DNA of 35,338 nucleotides, taken from the NCBI GenBank assembly GCA_050733935.1, contig JBOHUC010000057.1, positions 1-35,338 on the forward strand. The letters are read 5' to 3'. The notes below the pieces were generated by a model that saw only the letters and a program-made list of their open reading frames with translations, ran no database searches and was not told the DNA's origin. Source of the stretch: JBOHUC01 sp050733935. GTDB lineage: Bacteria > Eisenbacteria > RBG-16-71-46 > DASYSL01. The translations under genes were made by a program, and so were the position numbers. Shown here one piece after another: positions 1 to 8,587 of the stretch. Position 1 is the stretch's first letter. Each line of letters begins with the position of its first letter.

Positions 1-19
1 GCGGCACTGGCCGCGGCGC

Positions 20-1027
20 TCACGGACGGACTCCGGCCGGCTCCGGTGATTCGGGGGCCCGGGAGGCGTCCGGCGTCGGCGCACCCGTGCCTGCGGACGT
101 CGGCCCGACGCCGGTTTGAGTGCTTCCCGCCGGCGCGGCCATCCCGGACACCGTCGCAGGCTCGCTCCGCATGAGCACGAGGTACGCGTCCTCGAGTGTC
201 GGCGCGACGCGCGCAAAACCGGCGGGCGCGACGCCGTCCGTTTCGTGAATGCGCACGCGATGCCGTCCTTCGACGAGGATCGCCTGCGTCACCTTTCGTT
301 TCGCGCGCAGGTCTCCCATCTCGGCAGCGTCGGCCGTGCCCTCGAAAATCCTGCCCTCGATCGCTTCGCGCGCGGCACGCGGCGTCGTGAGCGCAACCAA
401 CCGCCCGCTCCGGATGACGGCGAAGCGCGGGCACAGCACCGCGACGTCCTCGACGATGTGCGTCGAGAGCATGACGATCCGATCCTGGGCGAGCTCCGTG
501 AGCAGGTGATAGAAGCGCAGGCGTTCTTCGGGATCGAGGCCCGCGGTCGGCTCGTCGACGATGACGAGCCGCGGATTCCCGGCGATGGCCTGCGCGATCC
601 CGAGGCGCTGGCGCATTCCGCCCGAGTACGACTTGAGCGGGCGCTTCGCGGCGAAGCCGAGATTCACGCGCTCGAGCAGCTCGCGCGCGAGCTTCTTGAG
701 CCCCACGGGCGACTCGACGCCCTTGAGGCGCAGGAGGTGGACGAGCATCCGCTCACCCGAGAGATGCGGGTAGAAGCCGAAGTCCTGCGGCAGGTAGCCG
801 AGCCTGGAGCGGACCTGCTCGGGATGTTTCACGATGTCCTCGCCGTCGAGCGTCACGGTTCCCGACGTGGGCTCGAGGAGACCGGCGAGAATCTTCATGA
901 GGGTCGTCTTGCCCGCTCCGTTCGGCCCGAGGAGACCGAACATCCCGTTCGGCACCTCGAGATCGATCCCCTGGAGCGCGGCGACGGGACCGGGATAGAC
1001 CTTGACCAGACTTTGAATCCGAAGCAC
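20..1027 (-). CDS. ABC transporter ATP-binding protein with long Ser/Pro tail
   Basis: This is the nucleotide-binding subunit of an ABC transporter, probably an exporter or drug/antibiotic-type system that needs a separate permease. Walker A GPNGAGKT lies at residues 34-41, the Q-loop at about 81, the signature YSGGMRQR at 134-141, and Walker B with the catalytic Glu (LVIVDEP) at 154-160. A D-loop GLD and an H-loop His (STH) follow. The domain ends near residue 215. A further 120 residues follow, and the last 45 or so are a Ser/Thr/Pro/Gly/Ala-rich tail that is unusual for the family. The start is GTG, supported by GGAGG six bases upstream. The stop overlaps a possible GTG start (GTGA) at the left edge of the window, so a downstream permease gene is likely but cannot be read. 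The gene sits 107 bp after the MFS gene on the same strand. Substrate unknown. Confidence 0.93.
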   Translation of the reverse strand: MLRIQSLVKVYPGPVAALQGIDLEVPNGMFGLLGPNGAGKTTLMKILAGLLEPTSGTVTLDGEDIVKHPEQVRSRLGYLPQDFGFYPHLSGERMLVHLLRLKGVESPVGLKKLARELLERVNLGFAAKRPLKSYSGGMRQRLGIAQAIAGNPRLVIVDEPTAGLDPEERLRFYHLLTELAQDRIVMLSTHIVEDVAVLCPRFAVIRSGRLVALTTPRAAREAIEGRIFEGTADAAEMGDLRAKRKVTQAILVEGRHRVRIHETDGVAPAGFARVAPTLEDAYLVLMRSEPATVSGMAAPAGSTQTGVGPTSAGTGAPTPDASRAPESPEPAGVRP

Positions 1028-1115
1028 GGGGTGCCTCCGGCAGGTTCGGGGGGACGGGTGGAGCGCGGATACGGGGCTTCTACGCTCGAAGGGGAGCCCG
1101 GGTTTCCTCGGGGGG

Positions 1116-1135
1116 ACCCGGCGGCTCGGCCGGGT
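1116..1135 (-). other. GC stem-loop at the end of the MFS gene
   Basis: ACCCGGC (1116-1122) and GCCGGGT (1129-1135) form a perfect 7-bp stem with a 6-nt loop, touching the MFS stop codon. There is no T-run after it on the minus strand, so it is at best a weak or Rho-assisted terminator or an mRNA 3'-end protector between the MFS and ABC genes. Confidence 0.35.
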
Positions 1136-2391
1136 CAGCGGACTCCGCGGATCTGGCGGACGAACACGGTTCCGAGCACGAACCAGATCGCGGTCAGCAC
1201 GAAGACGACAGTATAGCCCAGGAGGAGCGAAGTTCCCTTGAACGCCGAAAGGGTGATCCCGGTGAGCGCGGGGGCGAGGATCTGGGGGAGCACGAGCGAG
1301 ACGTGCCAGATGCCCATGTCCTTCGCCGCCGACTCGCCTTTGGGAAGCACGTCGATCGCAAGCGCCCAGTCCACGGCCTGATACGCGCCGTAGCCGAGCC
1401 CGAAGACGGCCCCGACAACGAACATGAACTGAAGCGAGGGAAAGTAGCCGACCACGATGAAGACGATCGACATGAGTGCCATGAGTCCGCCGCTCGCGTA
1501 GACGAGCGGTTTCCGTCCGTGGCGGTCCGAGAGCCGTCCGGCCACGAGGCTCGACGGAATCCCCGTGGCGATGATGATCGCGATCAGGTACGACGTCTGG
1601 AGCACGGCGTTCTCGGTCTTGATCACATCCCGAAGGAAGAACTGGAAGAAGGTGAACACGGAGTAAATGCCCATCATGACGAGTGCGCGCGTGAACAGGA
1701 CGAAATAGAAATTGCGGTACTCCGGTCCACGAAGGAGGAGCGAGCTCGCGAACCGCCCGAGATCGAAGCGTCCCGGGTCCGCCGTGGACCGCGCTTCACG
1801 CACGCGCCAGAGCGTGATCGCGAGGAACACGAGCAGCACGATCGCGATCGTGTTGTAGATCGGATGGTAGTTCTCGCCCACGAGGAGGCGCCCGGCCGCG
1901 ATCGCCCCGAGCAGAAACCCGACCGCGGTCATGAGCGCGAGCCATCCGCTTGCGGTGCCGCGCTGGTCCGCGGGCACGACGTCCGGGATGAGGCCCGCGT
2001 AGGGACCGCCCGACCAGTTGTTCCCGAACTGGACGCCCAGATAGCAGACGACGAAGAGCGCGATTCCCCCCGTGCTGCCGATCGCAGCGAGGAAGAGGAG
2101 GAAGACGACGTTGATCAGCGTCCCGAGCGCGATGTATGGACGGCGGCGGCCGAAGCGGCTCCGCGAGCGATCCGAGAGCGCCCCGGCGATCGGCGTGAGG
2201 ACGAGCGAGAGTGCCGCACCGAGCGCGGGAATGAGCCCGTTGTAGAGCTCCTTCTGCGCGTCGCCCACGAGGGCGGCGATCTGGTGCGGAAGCACGATGC
2301 CGAGCAGCGCCCCCCAGTGGAAGTTGTACGCAAGCCAGAAGCACGAGATCGCGAGATGATCGCCGAGCGAGAGGCGCCGTGCGGTGCTCAT
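1135..2391 (-). CDS. MFS transporter (sugar/GPH-SLC45-like)
   Basis: This is a 418-aa major facilitator superfamily permease of the inner membrane with about 12 hydrophobic segments. The basic loop between segments 2 and 3 (LSDRSRSRFGRRRPYI, residues about 72-87) and its counterpart in the second half (GRLSDRHGRKPLV) are MFS signature loops. The first is most like the loops of sugar-type GPH/SLC45 carriers. The start ATG overlaps the stop of the upstream acyltransferase gene by four bases (ATGA), so the two are probably translationally coupled. Its substrate cannot be read from the sequence. A glycoside, or a lipid/peptide-type molecule acylated by its neighbour, are both guesses. Confidence 0.88.
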   Translation of the reverse strand: MSTARRLSLGDHLAISCFWLAYNFHWGALLGIVLPHQIAALVGDAQKELYNGLIPALGAALSLVLTPIAGALSDRSRSRFGRRRPYIALGTLINVVFLLFLAAIGSTGGIALFVVCYLGVQFGNNWSGGPYAGLIPDVVPADQRGTASGWLALMTAVGFLLGAIAAGRLLVGENYHPIYNTIAIVLLVFLAITLWRVREARSTADPGRFDLGRFASSLLLRGPEYRNFYFVLFTRALVMMGIYSVFTFFQFFLRDVIKTENAVLQTSYLIAIIIATGIPSSLVAGRLSDRHGRKPLVYASGGLMALMSIVFIVVGYFPSLQFMFVVGAVFGLGYGAYQAVDWALAIDVLPKGESAAKDMGIWHVSLVLPQILAPALTGITLSAFKGTSLLLGYTVVFVLTAIWFVLGTVFVRQIRGVR

Positions 2392-3107
2392 TCGCCGGTT
2401 TCGGCCGTTTCGGCCCGATCCCCGGCGGAGCGGATCTCGCGAAGGGGATTACCGCCCCACACGGTGCCCGCGGGAAGGACGCGGCCTTTCGGAAGAAGGG
2501 AGAGCGCGCCGAGCACCGATCGGTCTTCCATCACGGCGCCGGGGAACACGATCGACGACTGTCCGACCGTGCAGCGCGAGCCGATGCGGACGGAGCGGAT
2601 CTTGAGCAGGCCGCTCTCGCCGGCATGTCCGATCACGACCGCGTCTCCTCCGATGAACGAGTCGTCCCCGATCGAGAGGAGATCGAACTCCGAGAGATTG
2701 CAGCTGTTGATGATCACGTTCCGGCCGATGCGCGCGCCCATCGCCCGGTAGAACGTGTTCAGGACCGGCATGCCCTTCAGGTGCGAGAGGATCAGGATCT
2801 TCGCGAGTCCGACCAGCGATCCCAGGAACGCCCATCGAATCGCATAGAACGAGATGAACGGATAGTCGCCTTCGCGGTTTCGGAACACGAGCGCGTGGCG
2901 CGCAAGAACGATGAGGAGGAGGAACGAGAGCCCGAAGATCAGGTAGCCCACCCCGAAGGAGAGGGCGAGCCAGGGCAGGGAACCGCGTTCCCAGAAGATC
3001 CGGACGAAGAGGACGGCGGGCAGGAGGGCGAGGCCGAGCAGCAGGAATTGAAACACCAGGTAGAAGAACGACGCGATGCGAAGACCGGCATCGAGAAGTC
3101 TCGGCAT
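2388..3107 (-). CDS. Membrane-anchored hexapeptide-repeat (LbH) acyltransferase-like protein
   Basis: This 239-aa protein begins with two or three hydrophobic segments (residues about 8-35, 45-72 and 85-105). A left-handed beta-helix region follows at about 120-230, with hexapeptide-type repeats such as IGRNVI, IGDDSF and VGQSSI. The end WGGNPLREI resembles the W-x-G-x-P-A exit of bacterial acyl/acetyltransferases. This layout resembles the C-terminal part of Pls/PosA-type NRPS terminal-domain proteins. The likely role is acyl transfer at the membrane, but the acceptor is unknown. The start ATG follows GGAGGAAGGA. The stop overlaps the MFS start as ATGA, so it is probably the first gene of a minus-strand operon. 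Confidence 0.78.
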   Translation of the reverse strand: MPRLLDAGLRIASFFYLVFQFLLLGLALLPAVLFVRIFWERGSLPWLALSFGVGYLIFGLSFLLLIVLARHALVFRNREGDYPFISFYAIRWAFLGSLVGLAKILILSHLKGMPVLNTFYRAMGARIGRNVIINSCNLSEFDLLSIGDDSFIGGDAVVIGHAGESGLLKIRSVRIGSRCTVGQSSIVFPGAVMEDRSVLGALSLLPKGRVLPAGTVWGGNPLREIRSAGDRAETAETGE

Positions 3108-3134
3108 TCCTTCCTCCGGGCCCGAAGTCGGCGC

Positions 3135-3143
3135 ATCCTAGCA
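3135..3143 (-). promoter_or_regulatory. Putative extended -10 promoter for the acyltransferase operon
   Basis: On the minus strand the sequence TGCTAGGAT matches an extended -10 (TGnTAnnAT). It lies 28 bp upstream of the acyltransferase ATG. No good -35 is seen at normal spacing; TTGACC occurs 25 bp upstream. Confidence 0.4.
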
Positions 3144-3182
3144 CCCCCGAGCTTCGTGGGGTCGAGGTCAAACCTCGGGGGT
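3143..3182. promoter_or_regulatory. 9-bp inverted repeat between divergent genes (possible operator)
   Basis: ACCCCCGAG (3143-3151) and CTCGGGGGT (3174-3182) are perfect inverted arms 22 bp apart. An overlapping smaller palindrome, CGAGGT-CAA-ACCTCG, sits at 3163-3177, so two alternative hairpins exclude each other. The element lies exactly between the putative -10 of the minus-strand operon and the -35 of the plus-strand phosphatase gene. A shared operator is the simplest reading. Confidence 0.45.
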
Positions 3183-3187
3183 CCATC

Positions 3188-3217
3188 TTGTCGGCGACGG
3201 GGCTTTCCCCCTACGCT
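3188..3217 (+). promoter_or_regulatory. Putative sigma-70-type promoter for the GAF-PP2C gene
   Basis: TTGTCG (3188-3193) and TACGCT (3212-3217) are separated by 18 bp. The expected start of transcription, about 3224, leaves a leader of about 38 nt before the ATG at 3262, which has a GGGGAG site. This favours 3262 over the earlier GTG at 3226. Confidence 0.4.
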
Positions 3218-3261
3218 GGCGGCTCGTGACACGATCGGGCTCGGACCGGGGAGACGTCGTG

Positions 3262-4575
3262 ATGCAACCCGAAATCGACCGCCGGCAACTGACGGCGGAA
3301 ACCAAGGTCGGACTCCTGCTCGAGGTCTCCGGGAAGATCCGCGGGACTCTCGATCTCGACGAGATCCTCGATCGCCTGCTCGCGACCCTGTGCACGCTCG
3401 TGGACTTCGACGCGGGCGGAATCTTCGTCCTGCACAGCGATCTCGTCCGTCCGCGCGGAACCGCCCCCGATGAGCTCATCGCCGGTGTCGCCCGGCGCGG
3501 GTACGACCCAAACCCGGCCGGATTCGACCCGATGCTCCATCACGGTGCGGGCATCACGGGTCACGTCATCCAGTCCGGCGAGATCCATGTCGCGCCGGAC
3601 GTCCGGCACGATCGGCACTACGTGGTGGGACGGGAGGCGACGCTCTCCGAGATCGCGGTTCCCATTCGTCGCTACGGTCGGACGGTCGGCGCGCTCAACC
3701 TCGAGAGCGACCAGCTCGACGCGTTCGGCGAGCGCGAGATCGACGTGCTCACGTTTTTCGCCGAAGCTGCGGGAATCGCAATCGAGATGGCGATGCTCCA
3801 CGAGCGCCTGGTCGAGAGCGAGCGGCTCGAGACGCAAATGCGGACCGCACAGGAAGTGCAGTCGCGGCTCCTGCCCGCGTGCGCACCGGACGTGCCCGGA
3901 TACGAGCTCGCCGGTCTCTGCATCCCGACGCACCGGATCGGCGGCGACTACTTCGACTACCTGCCGCTCGCGGACGGGCGCCTCGCGCTCACGGTCGCGG
4001 ACGTCGCAGGGAAGGGCGTGGCGGCAGCGCTCGTCATGTCCGCGTTTCGCTCGCTGCTTCGGAGTCACCTTCAGAGGGGGGAAGTGGAGCTTTCGGAGGT
4101 CGCGCGAGCGGTGAACGTGCACCTTCCGGAATCGCTTGCGGGAGCGGTGTTCGTGACCGCGTTCTTCGGCATTCTCGAGCCTCGGAGTGGCCGTCTCAGC
4201 TACATCAACTGCGGGCACAATCCGCCGTTCGTGGTCCGCAGCTCCGCTTTGTCGGAGAGCCACGACCTTGCGTGGCTCGATCAGGGCGGAACCGTGCTCG
4301 GAATCTTCCCGGAAGCAGACTACGAGGTGGGGGAGGTCGTGCTCGTGCCCGGCGACGTGCTCGCGCTCTACACCGACGGGGTGGTCGAGAGCGCCGATCA
4401 GGCGCGCACACACTTCGGCGCCGAGCGCCTGGCCGACGTGACCGCACGGCTCCGGCACCTCGCGCCGCAGGAGCTCGTCCAGCGACTCGTGCTTCTCACG
4501 CGCGAATTCTCCGGGGCGCTCGAGTTCGACGACGACTTCACGATCGTCGCGCTGCGCCGCTGCCCGCCCGCTTGA
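3262..4575 (+). CDS. GAF domain-PP2C (SpoIIE/RsbU-type) serine phosphatase
   Basis: This 437-aa protein combines an N-terminal GAF sensor domain (about residues 15-185) with a C-terminal SpoIIE/RsbU-like PP2C phosphatase (about 200-435). A short helical linker joins them (ERLETQMRTAQEVQSRLLP), typical of RsbU-type proteins. Metal-binding Asp motifs are visible as GGDYFDY, VADVAGKG and the terminal DDDFTIVAL; GHNPP and YTDGVVE are also conserved PP2C motifs. It probably dephosphorylates an anti-sigma-factor antagonist in a partner-switching pathway, with the GAF domain sensing a small ligand. No partner kinase or STAS gene is in the window. ATG 3262 follows GGGGAG; an in-frame GTG at 3226 would add 12 residues and lacks a ribosome site. 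The 3' end overlaps the convergent MmcQ gene by 38 bp. Confidence 0.9.
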   Translation: MQPEIDRRQLTAETKVGLLLEVSGKIRGTLDLDEILDRLLATLCTLVDFDAGGIFVLHSDLVRPRGTAPDELIAGVARRGYDPNPAGFDPMLHHGAGITGHVIQSGEIHVAPDVRHDRHYVVGREATLSEIAVPIRRYGRTVGALNLESDQLDAFGEREIDVLTFFAEAAGIAIEMAMLHERLVESERLETQMRTAQEVQSRLLPACAPDVPGYELAGLCIPTHRIGGDYFDYLPLADGRLALTVADVAGKGVAAALVMSAFRSLLRSHLQRGEVELSEVARAVNVHLPESLAGAVFVTAFFGILEPRSGRLSYINCGHNPPFVVRSSALSESHDLAWLDQGGTVLGIFPEADYEVGEVVLVPGDVLALYTDGVVESADQARTHFGAERLADVTARLRHLAPQELVQRLVLLTREFSGALEFDDDFTIVALRRCPPA

Positions 4576-4966
4576 CGCGGCGTTTCGCCGTCACCTTGGC
4601 TTGTGCCGGCACGCCGCCCTCGAGACGCGCGAGCGACTTCTTCGAAGCGATGAGCCGGTAGCTCTCGAGCACGAGATCCGCGACTTCGGTCCAGTTCTTG
4701 ACCTTCGTCGCGTCCATCGAGACCCAGCCCTTGTGGCCGACGTAAGGCGCGCGCGTGAACCGCGGATCGTGCGCGACCCGTGCGGCGGCGTGTTCCATCG
4801 CGAGCTTCATCCCGATCACGAGCTTTCCGCCCTCTTCGCCGTAGCCGCAGAAGATCTTCTCGGCGACGCGAAAGTGCGGCTTGCCCCACGTCATCGTGAG
4901 CTTCGTGTCGGGGAGCCCGAGGCAGATCGCCTGGAGCTTGGTCAGTGTCGGATCGGTCCTGGACAT
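4538..4966 (-). CDS. MmcQ/YjbR family protein
   Basis: This protein of about 142 aa is recognisable as MmcQ/YjbR (CyaY-like fold). Visible motifs are CLGLPDTKLTMTWGKPHFRV near the start, then KIFCGY, and the GHKGWVSMD...WTEVADLVLESYRLIA block near the end. The family is small, cytosolic and of unclear biochemical function, with DNA binding proposed from the fold. The C-terminus has a basic tail (AKRRVKRAGSG). The ATG at 4966 (MSRTDPTL) follows GGATAAGG; earlier in-frame ATGs at 4978 and 5002 would add 4 or 12 residues and are less well supported. It is convergent with, and overlaps the end of, the phosphatase gene. Confidence 0.82.
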   Translation of the reverse strand: MSRTDPTLTKLQAICLGLPDTKLTMTWGKPHFRVAEKIFCGYGEEGGKLVIGMKLAMEHAAARVAHDPRFTRAPYVGHKGWVSMDATKVKNWTEVADLVLESYRLIASKKSLARLEGGVPAQAKVTAKRRVKRAGSGAARRS

Positions 4967-5017
4967 GACCTTATCCATCGCATGCGAGCGCATGGGGGTC
5001 AAGATCGTCGGATGAGT

Positions 5018-5023
5018 TACACT
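5018..5023 (+). promoter_or_regulatory. Putative -10 element before the Omp85-like gene
   Basis: TACACT followed by GC lies 50 bp before the ATG at 5074. The same TACACTGC string occurs before the kinase gene at 9890. No convincing -35 is visible, so this is a weak call. Confidence 0.3.
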
Positions 5024-5073
5024 GCCCGCCCGAATGTCGTGGATCCGGAGTCGATCGGAAGGCGGAGGCAGGG

Positions 5074-6270
5074 ATGGTGGTTGCGCCGCGAAGGCTCGAA
5101 AACTCGCAACGCGCGCGGAGAGCCGCGTGGCTTCTGACTCTCGCGGGCCTCCTCGTGGCGCCCGGGCCGGCCCGGGCCCAGACCTCCGAGGCGGCTCCCG
5201 ACAGTGTCGGGCTCGCGCCCGGAGTTCCCGTCACCCCGCTCGTTCTTTCGGACACGACGTCGCGCAAGAGGCAGATCAGCGCGTATCCCTACGTCTACTA
5301 CACGCCGGAGACCGAGCTCGCCTTCGGCGCCGGCGGCATCGTGACGTTCTACACCGCCGAGGATTCAGGGCTCCGCCCGTCGAAGATCGCGCTCTCCGGC
5401 TACTACGCGACAACCGGCCAGTACAAGTTCACCCTCACTCCCACACTGTACTTCCGGGAGAACCGGTATGCCGTGGTGGGCACGCTCGACTACGGAAACT
5501 ACGTGGACCGCTATTACGGAATCGGTCGCGACACGCCGGACATCGAGGATGCGGCCCAGTACGTCTCGCGCGCCGGGGGACTCGAGCTCGAGGTGCAGAT
5601 TCCCCCCCCGCTTGGCCTCGCGACGAGAATGGGTTTCATCTACGACCTCTCGTATCTCAAGATTCGCGACGTGGAGACGAATCCCTACCTGATCGCAGGA
5701 GGCGTCCCCGGGCAGGAAGGAGGCTGGGTCTCGGGCCTCGGCGCGCTGTGGGTCATCGACACGCGCAATCACACGTTCGTCCCCGACAAGGGCGGGCTCT
5801 ATCGAGGGGAGATCGTGGCGTACGGTCATGGCCTGGGCAGCGACTACGGCTTCACGCGCTACCGGCTCGACTTGAGAAAGTACTTTAAGGTCGGGAAGGA
5901 GCAGGCGCTCGCGGCGCAGTTCTACGAGTGGTCGGTCGTCGGCGGTCCGCCGTTTTACGAGCTTCCGAAGCTCGGAGGCGGGTCCCGCATGCGCGGCTAT
6001 TACGAAGGGCGCTATCGCGACGTCCACTACGTGACCGGCCAGGTCGAGTTCCGAACCCATCTCTTCTGGCGCGTCGGGGCGGTCGCGTTCTACGGACTCG
6101 GCGACATGAGCAGCGAGCTCTCGCGCATTCGGCTTCGCTCCGCGCGCTCGAGCTACGGAGGGGGTCTTCGAATCGCGTTCCAGCCCAAGCAGAAGGTCAA
6201 CCTGCGCGTCGACTTCGGCGCGGGGCCCCACACGAACGGCGTCTACTTCGGACTCGAAGAAGCGTTCTGA
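5074..6270 (+). CDS. Omp85/BamA-like surface antigen (outer-membrane beta-barrel)
   Basis: This 398-aa protein has a cleavable signal peptide (basic n-region, hydrophobic core about 18-30, cleavage near ARA-Q at 36). The rest is rich in alternating aromatic/hydrophobic beta strands. The motif GGSRMRGYYEGRYRD near residue 305 matches the conserved RGY/F loop of Omp85 barrels, and the protein ends in Phe, as outer-membrane barrels do. It has no POTRA domains, so it resembles the short surface antigen (D15) group rather than full BamA. GGAGG just upstream supports the start. Its role, whether in protein or lipid export or as a structural porin, cannot be told. It overlaps the next, convergent gene by 28 bp. 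Confidence 0.83.
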   Translation: MVVAPRRLENSQRARRAAWLLTLAGLLVAPGPARAQTSEAAPDSVGLAPGVPVTPLVLSDTTSRKRQISAYPYVYYTPETELAFGAGGIVTFYTAEDSGLRPSKIALSGYYATTGQYKFTLTPTLYFRENRYAVVGTLDYGNYVDRYYGIGRDTPDIEDAAQYVSRAGGLELEVQIPPPLGLATRMGFIYDLSYLKIRDVETNPYLIAGGVPGQEGGWVSGLGALWVIDTRNHTFVPDKGGLYRGEIVAYGHGLGSDYGFTRYRLDLRKYFKVGKEQALAAQFYEWSVVGGPPFYELPKLGGGSRMRGYYEGRYRDVHYVTGQVEFRTHLFWRVGAVAFYGLGDMSSELSRIRLRSARSSYGGGLRIAFQPKQKVNLRVDFGAGPHTNGVYFGLEEAF

Positions 6271-8522
6271 CCGGAGTCCCTGCGGGCTTCCTTCACGCCC
6301 GGCTTGACCGTGTTCTTGAGACGATCCTGGTTGAGCTCGAGGACGCTCACGAGGCTCGAGTAGTCGTCCGTCCAGAGCGGTGCGGACGCCGGGATCACGG
6401 GCTCCTTCCACTCGTCGTCGAGCGCAATCGGCCCGAGATCGTCCGCCTTGCGGGCGAGGATCGCGCCCACCGACGGGAAGTGTCCCGCCTCGTAGGCCTT
6501 CTTCGTGAGCCACACGTCGGTCCGGATCCGGCACACGAGCCCGGCATCCTTCGCGAGCCGGCCGACGACCGGAATCAGGTTCAAGTGCCGGTTCGAGATG
6601 TTGAACAGCATGACCCCGTGATCGGAGAGCCGGTCCGCATAGAGCTTCAGGCTCTCCCGGGTGAGCAGGTGCACGGGGATCGCATCCGAGCTGTACGCAT
6701 CGAGCACGAGGATGTCGAAGCGCGCGTCCCGATCGGCCTCGAGGGAGAGTCGTCCGTCGCCCACCTGAACGTCGATCCGAACGGGACTCTTGGCCATGAA
6801 CGTGAAGTACGCGGGATCCTGCGCGACGCGCACGACGGCCGGATCGATCTCGTAGACGGTCCACTTCTGTCCGGGCTGCGCGTAGCCGGCGAGCGCACCG
6901 GCGCCGAGGCCGATGATGCCGACCGTCTGCACGCGCCCCACGTCCTCGAGCGCCGTGAAGACTTGCCCGAGTGGCCCCTTCCGGTGGTAGTAGCTGAGCG
7001 GCTCCTTCCGCATCTCCGGGTCGAGCGACTCCATCCCGTGCACCGTGCTGCCGTGGTACATGACGTGCTGGTTCTTGTCGGTCATGAGCACGCGCAGGAC
7101 GCCGAAGAAGTTCCGTTCCTCGATCAGGAGCTTCCGCCCGTCGGGCTCGAACGGGGATGAGCCGATGAGGAGTGCGGCGATCCCGAGGGCGAACCGGAGG
7201 GGCCTGCGCGAGAACGAGAAAGCGAACAGGGCCGGCAGCGGGAAGAGGACGAAGAACGTCGCCTTTTCGGCCGACAGACCCGCCTTCTGGAACAGCGAGA
7301 CGAGCCCGTACATGACCACGCCGAGCACGAGCGGAAGGGCGAAATCGAGCACCCGCGCGCGCGTGCCCGGCTTCACCTCGGCGAGCGGCGGGGCCAGCAT
7401 GCACGCGAGGACGAGCGCGATCGGATACTCGAGCACGGACGAGAAGACGACCGGTGCCAGAAGCCCGTTGAACGCCCCGCCCAGCACGCCGCCGAACGCG
7501 ATCCAGAGGTAGAACTCGGTGAGCTGCGACGCCGGCGGACGGTCGGCCGCGAGCTCGCCGTGCAGCAAGTACGCGATCACGAAGAGCCCGATCAGGTGGA
7601 TCGCGAGGAGGAGCGGCACCGAGCCCACGCTGCGGGACGCGAGCACGATCACGAGCGACAGGATGAGATAGGGCAGGACGCGAAGCAGCTTGGCCTGCGA
7701 AATGAGCGGACGTCCCGCGAACGCGAGCGTGAACGTCATGAGGTAGATCGCAAGCGGAATCACCCACAGGAGCGGAACCGCGGCGATGTCGGCGGTGAGG
7801 TGCGTCGTGACTCCGACCATGAGGCTCGACGGCACGAACGCGAGCATCACCCAGCGAAGCTTGCGCTTCCACGGAAGTGCAGCAGGAGGAGGAGCTGCAG
7901 ACGGTGTCTCCGTGGTCGCGGGTGCGGTCGCCGGCCGCCGCCACAGGGTGAGCGCGCACAGCGCCGTGAGGACTGCGAGCAGCCCGTAACCCCACGCCCA
8001 CAGGAAGCCCTGCTGCCGGAGCGTGAGCATGGGCTCGATCAGGAACGGATAGCCGAGCAGGCCGAGCATGCTTCCGAGGTTGCTCGCCGCGTACAGGAAG
8101 TACGGATCGTGCGACGTGCGATGACCGGTCTCCGCGAACCAGCGCTGGAGGAGCGGGCCCGTCGTCGAGACGACGAAGAACGGCACGCCGACGGTCGTGG
8201 CCATGAGCGCAAGGATCCAGGGGATCGGGTTCTCGGTCGTCGGCGGAATCCGGTCCGCCGGGAGAAGGAGCGGCAGGAACACGATCGGGAGGAGCAGAAC
8301 GAGGCCGTGGAGGAGCGACTGCCGCTTGACTCCGAGCCGGCGCGTGGCGACGTGCGCGTACGCGTAGCCGAGCAGCAGGACCGCCTGATAGAAGACGAGG
8401 GCCGTGTTCCAGACCGAGGGGGAGCCGCCCAGTCGCGGCAGGATCATGCGCCCGAACAGGGGCTGCACGACGAAGAGAAGGCTCGCGCCGACGAACACGG
8501 TCGCGACGTAAAGGGCGAGCAT
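6243..8522 (-). CDS. Membrane-fused spermidine synthase-like protein
   Basis: This protein of about 759 aa has an N-terminal half with roughly a dozen membrane segments. A cytosolic aminopropyltransferase/methyltransferase-fold domain follows, from about residue 520 to 735. The nucleotide-binding motif VGIIGLGAGALAGY and acidic strand end VYEIDP are clear. The usual SpeE catalytic stretch is replaced by DILVLDAYSSDAIPVHLL, as in other fused members, so polyamine synthesis is not assured. An SAM- or dcSAM-dependent membrane-linked transfer reaction is inferred. The start chosen (MLALYVATV) lies 57 bp inside the open frame because a perfect TATAAT on the minus strand would start transcription near 8575, downstream of the earlier ATG at 8579. 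The 3' end overlaps the Omp85-like gene by 28 bp. Confidence 0.85.
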   Translation of the reverse strand: MLALYVATVFVGASLLFVVQPLFGRMILPRLGGSPSVWNTALVFYQAVLLLGYAYAHVATRRLGVKRQSLLHGLVLLLPIVFLPLLLPADRIPPTTENPIPWILALMATTVGVPFFVVSTTGPLLQRWFAETGHRTSHDPYFLYAASNLGSMLGLLGYPFLIEPMLTLRQQGFLWAWGYGLLAVLTALCALTLWRRPATAPATTETPSAAPPPAALPWKRKLRWVMLAFVPSSLMVGVTTHLTADIAAVPLLWVIPLAIYLMTFTLAFAGRPLISQAKLLRVLPYLILSLVIVLASRSVGSVPLLLAIHLIGLFVIAYLLHGELAADRPPASQLTEFYLWIAFGGVLGGAFNGLLAPVVFSSVLEYPIALVLACMLAPPLAEVKPGTRARVLDFALPLVLGVVMYGLVSLFQKAGLSAEKATFFVLFPLPALFAFSFSRRPLRFALGIAALLIGSSPFEPDGRKLLIEERNFFGVLRVLMTDKNQHVMYHGSTVHGMESLDPEMRKEPLSYYHRKGPLGQVFTALEDVGRVQTVGIIGLGAGALAGYAQPGQKWTVYEIDPAVVRVAQDPAYFTFMAKSPVRIDVQVGDGRLSLEADRDARFDILVLDAYSSDAIPVHLLTRESLKLYADRLSDHGVMLFNISNRHLNLIPVVGRLAKDAGLVCRIRTDVWLTKKAYEAGHFPSVGAILARKADDLGPIALDDEWKEPVIPASAPLWTDDYSSLVSVLELNQDRLKNTVKPGVKEARRDSGQNASSSPK

Positions 8523-8581
8523 GGAGGGACCCCCTGGCCCGGGTGCGGCGCCGCGCGCAATCGGGCGGCGCGGAGACACGC

Positions 8582-8587
8582 ATTATA
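8582..8587 (-). promoter_or_regulatory. Perfect -10 (TATAAT) for the spermidine synthase-like gene
   Basis: The minus strand reads TCTATAATGC here, an exact consensus -10 in very GC-rich surroundings. No clear -35 is seen at 16-18 bp. The expected leader is about 50 nt to the ATG at 8522. Confidence 0.5.

Noticed and set aside
1..23. Start of a permease gene overlapping the ABC ATPase stop (GTGA)
   Set aside because: Only seven codons are in the window, so the coding region cannot be supported.
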